Below the pieces are notes generated by a model, which was not told the origin of the DNA, ran no database searches, and saw only the letters and a program-made list of their open reading frames with translations. Positions 61,084 to 64,000 of a stretch of 64,000 bases of DNA are shown piece by piece. This stretch comes from Methylobacterium sp. NMS14P (GTDB lineage: Bacteria; Pseudomonadota; Alphaproteobacteria; Rhizobiales; Beijerinckiaceae): the NCBI RefSeq assembly GCF_028583545.1, contig NZ_CP087106.1, positions 4,460,501 to 4,524,500 of the forward strand, given 5' to 3'. Position numbers and translations under genes: made by a program. How positions within the stretch are numbered: position 1 is the stretch's first letter; every line of letters begins with the position of its first letter.

Positions 61084-62415
61084 CTAGGCTGAAGCACTTT
61101 GAGCCGCCCCGGTCGGCGTCACGACGCCGACCGGGGACAGGAACTCGGCATCGTCCTCGACCGGGGCGCCGAGCTCGTGCTCCCACTTGGCGACGACGGC
61201 GGTCGCGACACCGTTGCCGATGACGTTCGTCATGGTGCGGCCCATGTCGAGGAAGGCGTCGATGCCGACCAGCAGGACGAGACCGGCGGTGGGGAGGTTG
61301 AACGAGGGGATCGTCGCCGCCACCACGACCAGAGAGGCCCGGGGCACGCCGGCGATGCCCTTGCTGGTCACCATCAGGACCAGCAGCATGGTGATCTGCG
61401 TCGAGAGGTCCATCTCGACGCCGAAGGCCTGCGCTACGAACAGGGCCGCGAAGGTCTGGTACATCATCGAGCCGTCGAGATTGAACGAGTAGCCCAGCGG
61501 CAGCACGAAGCCGGTGATGCGCTCCGAGACGCCGAACTTCATCAACTGCTCGACCATCTTCGGGAAGGAGGCCTCGCTGCTCGACGTGGAGAAGGCGATC
61601 ATCATCGGTTGCCGCAGCAGGCGCAGCAGGGTCTTGATCGCCCCGCCGAGCACCACGGTTCCGGCCGCGATGATGACGACCCAGAGAACCGCGAGGCCGA
61701 AGTAGAAGGCGCTGACGAACTTGCCGTAGGTCACCAGCACGCCGAGGCCCTGCGTGGTGATGACGGCCGCCATCGCGGCGAACACGCCGACCGGCGCGAA
61801 GCGCATCACGTAGTCGGTGAACTTGAGCATGATCGGGACGATCTCGTCGATCGACTTGGCGACGGTCGGAGCGAGCGAGGTCTTCACGGAGCTCAGGGCG
61901 AAGCCGAAAAAGACGGAGAAGACGAGGATCTGAAGCACCTCGTTGGTCGCCATCGCCTGGACGATGCTGACGGGCACGACGTGCGCCACGAAATCCTTGA
62001 GGTTCAGGGCACCGGTCTGCAGGTTCGTGGTGGCGCTGGCTTCAGGGAGCGGCAGGTTCAGGCCGTGACCGGGATGCAGGAGGTTGGCGAGCAGGAGGCC
62101 GATGGACAGGGACACCACGGAGGCGGTGATAAACCAGCCCAGCGCCTTGAACGCGACCCGGCCGACGGCGCCGCCACTCGCGCCGAGGCTGGAGATGCCG
62201 GAGACGATGGTGGCGAACACCAGCGGTGCGATGATCATCTTGATCATGCGCAGGAAGACGTCCGACACGATGGTAAAGTACCCGGCAATCGCCTTGGCCT
62301 CAGCCGGCGTCGCGAAAGTGTTGCACAGGTAACCGGTCGCTATTCCGAGGAACAGGCTGACCATGATGTAGGTAGTCAGCCTGTTCGAGGCGTGAGGCTT
62401 GCTGCTCACCTGCAT
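61084..62415 (-). CDS. dctA: dicarboxylate/amino acid:cation symporter, DctA family
   Basis: 443 residues from MQVSSKPHAS with GGAGG 7 bases upstream (the ATG at 62493 would add a poorly supported extension). Glutamate-transporter fold: LTTYIMVSLFLGIATGYLCN, MIKMIIAPLVFATIVSGISS, the serine-rich hairpin AFSTSSSEASFPKMVEQLMK, the substrate site GFVLPLGYSFNLDGSMMYQT, and DRxxTxxNV-like DMGRTMTNVIGNGVATAVVA. It imports C4-dicarboxylates or aspartate with protons or sodium. It lies between the PLP enzyme and the binding protein on the same strand. Confidence 0.93.
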   Translation of the reverse strand: MQVSSKPHASNRLTTYIMVSLFLGIATGYLCNTFATPAEAKAIAGYFTIVSDVFLRMIKMIIAPLVFATIVSGISSLGASGGAVGRVAFKALGWFITASVVSLSIGLLLANLLHPGHGLNLPLPEASATTNLQTGALNLKDFVAHVVPVSIVQAMATNEVLQILVFSVFFGFALSSVKTSLAPTVAKSIDEIVPIMLKFTDYVMRFAPVGVFAAMAAVITTQGLGVLVTYGKFVSAFYFGLAVLWVVIIAAGTVVLGGAIKTLLRLLRQPMMIAFSTSSSEASFPKMVEQLMKFGVSERITGFVLPLGYSFNLDGSMMYQTFAALFVAQAFGVEMDLSTQITMLLVLMVTSKGIAGVPRASLVVVAATIPSFNLPTAGLVLLVGIDAFLDMGRTMTNVIGNGVATAVVAKWEHELGAPVEDDAEFLSPVGVVTPTGAAQSASA

Positions 62416-62520
62416 GACGTCGTCCTCCGCGCCACCGAGTGGAGCGGCAACCGAGCGTGGCGCTTGTTTTTCTTGCGTCTCGGCTGCCGGCAACGATCAG
62501 GATTGAAGAGGCTCGTCGGC

Positions 62521-63702
62521 CTATCCGAGCTTGGACAGCACGGCCGTGCGGGCCTGCGTCGAGGGCACGTTGCGGGCGCGGACCGCCTCGATCAGCCGGT
62601 CGATGTCCGCCGTGGTGTTGAACATCCCGAGCGACACCCGGATGCCGTCGCGCTCGGGCGAGACGCGGATGCCGTTCTGCGTGAAGTAGTCGAGCCACTC
62701 GGCCGCCGGCAGGGCGATGACGTAGATATGCGGCGCGCGGTGCTGACGGTCGCGCGGGCCGACCAAGCCGACATCAAGTTCGTCGAGGTGCTCGATGAGG
62801 TAGTCGCCGAGGTCGAAGCAGTGGCCCTCGATGTTCTCGATGCCGACCGTGTTGATGAGGTCGATGGCGGCACCCAGGCCCTGGATGGCCGGGAGGTTGT
62901 AGTTGCCGAGCTCGAACCGGCACGCCGTCGCCGGCAGGGCCATGTTGTCCTCCCGGGCGATGAAGTCGGTCGGCGGCTCGGCGAGGCTGGCCGCGGCGAG
63001 GTAGGCCGGCTCCATCTCGATCTTGGAGGAGTCCCAGTAGAGCAGGCCCAACCCCTGGGGCACCAGCAGGCCCTTGTGGGTGCCCGAGCCGATGAAGGTC
63101 GCCTTCATCGTCTTGGCGTCGATGGGCGTCACGCCGATGCCCTGCATCACATCGACGACGAAGTAGAGGCCGTGCCGCTCGCACAGCTCGCCGACGCTCT
63201 CGACATCGAACCGATGGCCGGCGTGGAAGGTCACGTGCGACATGGAGATCGCCCGCGTCCTGTCGTCGATGTGCGAGCGGAAGCTGTCGGCGTTCACCAC
63301 CTGGGTCATCGGGATGAACACGACCTCGACGCCCTTCTTCTTCAGGTTGAGGAAGGCGTAGGCGTTGTTCGGATGGTCGCCGTGGATCATCAGCACCTTG
63401 TCGCCGGCCTTCAGCGGCAGCGCGTTGGCGGCGATGTTCATGCTCTCCGAGGTGTTCTTGGTGAACGCGATCTCGTGCGGCTGCGCGCCGAGCAGCGTCG
63501 CGACCTTGGCGCGGGTCTCTTCGAGGCGGCTGAGCCAGACCTGCTTGGGGCCGGCGGTCTCGAACCCTTCGCGCAGGAAGCGCTCGTACGCCTCCTTCAC
63601 GGGGCGGGAGAGCGGGGTCTGGAAGCCGCTGTCGAGATAGACCACGTGCTCGGCGGCCGGAAACGCCTGACGAACGGCAGCGACGTCGTAGTGTTGGGTC
63701 AT
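62521..63702 (-). CDS. class V PLP-dependent aminotransferase/lyase-like enzyme
   Basis: 393 residues from MTQHYDVAAV; GGAGGGT 5 bases before ATG. Fold-type I: VVYLDSGFQTPLSRPVKEAY, AFTKNTSESMNIAANALPLK, the cofactor Asp in YFVVDVMQGIGVTPIDAKTM and the Schiff-base Lys in FIGSGTHKGLLVPQGLGLLY, followed by SPERDGIRVSLGMFNTTADI. It belongs with cysteine-desulfurase/isopenicillin-N-epimerase-like enzymes. Being first in an aspartate-use operon, it probably acts on aspartate or a beta-substituted analogue (transamination, beta-elimination or epimerisation). Activity cannot be fixed from sequence. Confidence 0.88.
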   Translation of the reverse strand: MTQHYDVAAVRQAFPAAEHVVYLDSGFQTPLSRPVKEAYERFLREGFETAGPKQVWLSRLEETRAKVATLLGAQPHEIAFTKNTSESMNIAANALPLKAGDKVLMIHGDHPNNAYAFLNLKKKGVEVVFIPMTQVVNADSFRSHIDDRTRAISMSHVTFHAGHRFDVESVGELCERHGLYFVVDVMQGIGVTPIDAKTMKATFIGSGTHKGLLVPQGLGLLYWDSSKIEMEPAYLAAASLAEPPTDFIAREDNMALPATACRFELGNYNLPAIQGLGAAIDLINTVGIENIEGHCFDLGDYLIEHLDELDVGLVGPRDRQHRAPHIYVIALPAAEWLDYFTQNGIRVSPERDGIRVSLGMFNTTADIDRLIEAVRARNVPSTQARTAVLSKLG

Positions 63703-64000
63703 GATACCCTCCGGTAGCGCAGACGCGACGAGGCGTTGCGCCGGAAGTCCCGGCGAGCCTTCGACCCATCTCAAGCTTTGAATGGCGGCAGTGCTACTAT
63801 ATCTGCCAATCCGTGCCCAAAAGCCGGGCATGTCAGTGGCATGACAAGAAAATACACTACGTCCGCTACGCGTCGAGCCGGATCATCATCCAGCGGTATT
63901 TTTCATTCCGAAAATTGAGAATTATCGAAATCGTCGTTGTCTTGCAGGATGGTGCTGGACAAGAGGGCGGCCGCTTCTTGAAGGGGCTCGATGAACGCGT
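63703..64000. other. promoter region of the aspartate operon; window edge
   Basis: No convincing gene. The segment 63795-63930 is relatively AT-rich and should contain the minus-strand promoter for the PLP-enzyme operon. The window ends before the next gene. Confidence 0.5.

Noticed and set aside
61099..63717. 872-codon open frame on the plus strand
   Set aside because: It is antisense to dctA and the PLP-enzyme gene, His/Asp/Arg-rich shadow coding.

Overview
The window looks like chromosome of a GC-rich alphaproteobacterium in the Hyphomicrobiales, most likely Methylobacterium or a close relative. The grounds are the NepR/EcfG general-stress pair, a ChpT phosphotransferase, DUF1134 and GCG_CRPN proteins, the lipoprotein-lysA order, HWE-type kinases, and very high third-position GC in the core genes. 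The species assignment is an inference from gene content; no database search was possible.

Region 1 (1-11500) is a decaying genomic island. An intact tRNA-Thr(UGU) gene at 921-995 is followed 10.5 kb later by a perfect 47-bp copy of its 3' half (949-995 and 11454-11500), the usual footprint of tRNA-targeted integration. Between them lie remnants of phage tail genes (tape measure, tail lysozyme, terminase-small-subunit-like), an IS630 element inside an AT-rich broken gene, and many small exported or membrane proteins. Most minus-strand phage genes carry frameshifts or stops and no integrase is visible.

Region 2 (11.5-35.5 kb) is core-like chromosome. It holds a periplasmic binding protein with an SDR enzyme, nepR-ecfG, an isochorismatase-like hydrolase, an asparaginase homologue lacking a key active-site Asp, a chemotaxis-type signalling operon (chpT-cheA-cheW-cheY-cheB-cheR, with CheA carrying a receiver domain), glnE, cysQ, a YHS protein, DUF1134, a small lipoprotein, lysA and a family 2 glycosyltransferase. 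A near-perfect parS-like site lies just before lysA. The block ends at tRNA-Ser(GCU).

Region 3 (35.5-58 kb) is accessory in character, with genes spaced by repeat-bearing intergenic DNA. It carries a LuxR/LuxI quorum-sensing locus with a 7-bp tandem repeat upstream of luxR and a palindrome upstream of luxI, HxlR-regulated MFS efflux, a GlxA/AraC regulator, two small membrane proteins, a LysR-SDR-cupin group, two sensor kinases, a giant glycine-rich autotransporter (about 2100 residues), a Crp/Fnr fragment and small secreted proteins.

Region 4 (58.4-63.7 kb) is one minus-strand operon for acidic amino acid or dicarboxylate use: a class V PLP enzyme, a DctA-type symporter, a glutamate/aspartate-type binding protein, and aspartate ammonia-lyase with an N-terminal extension.
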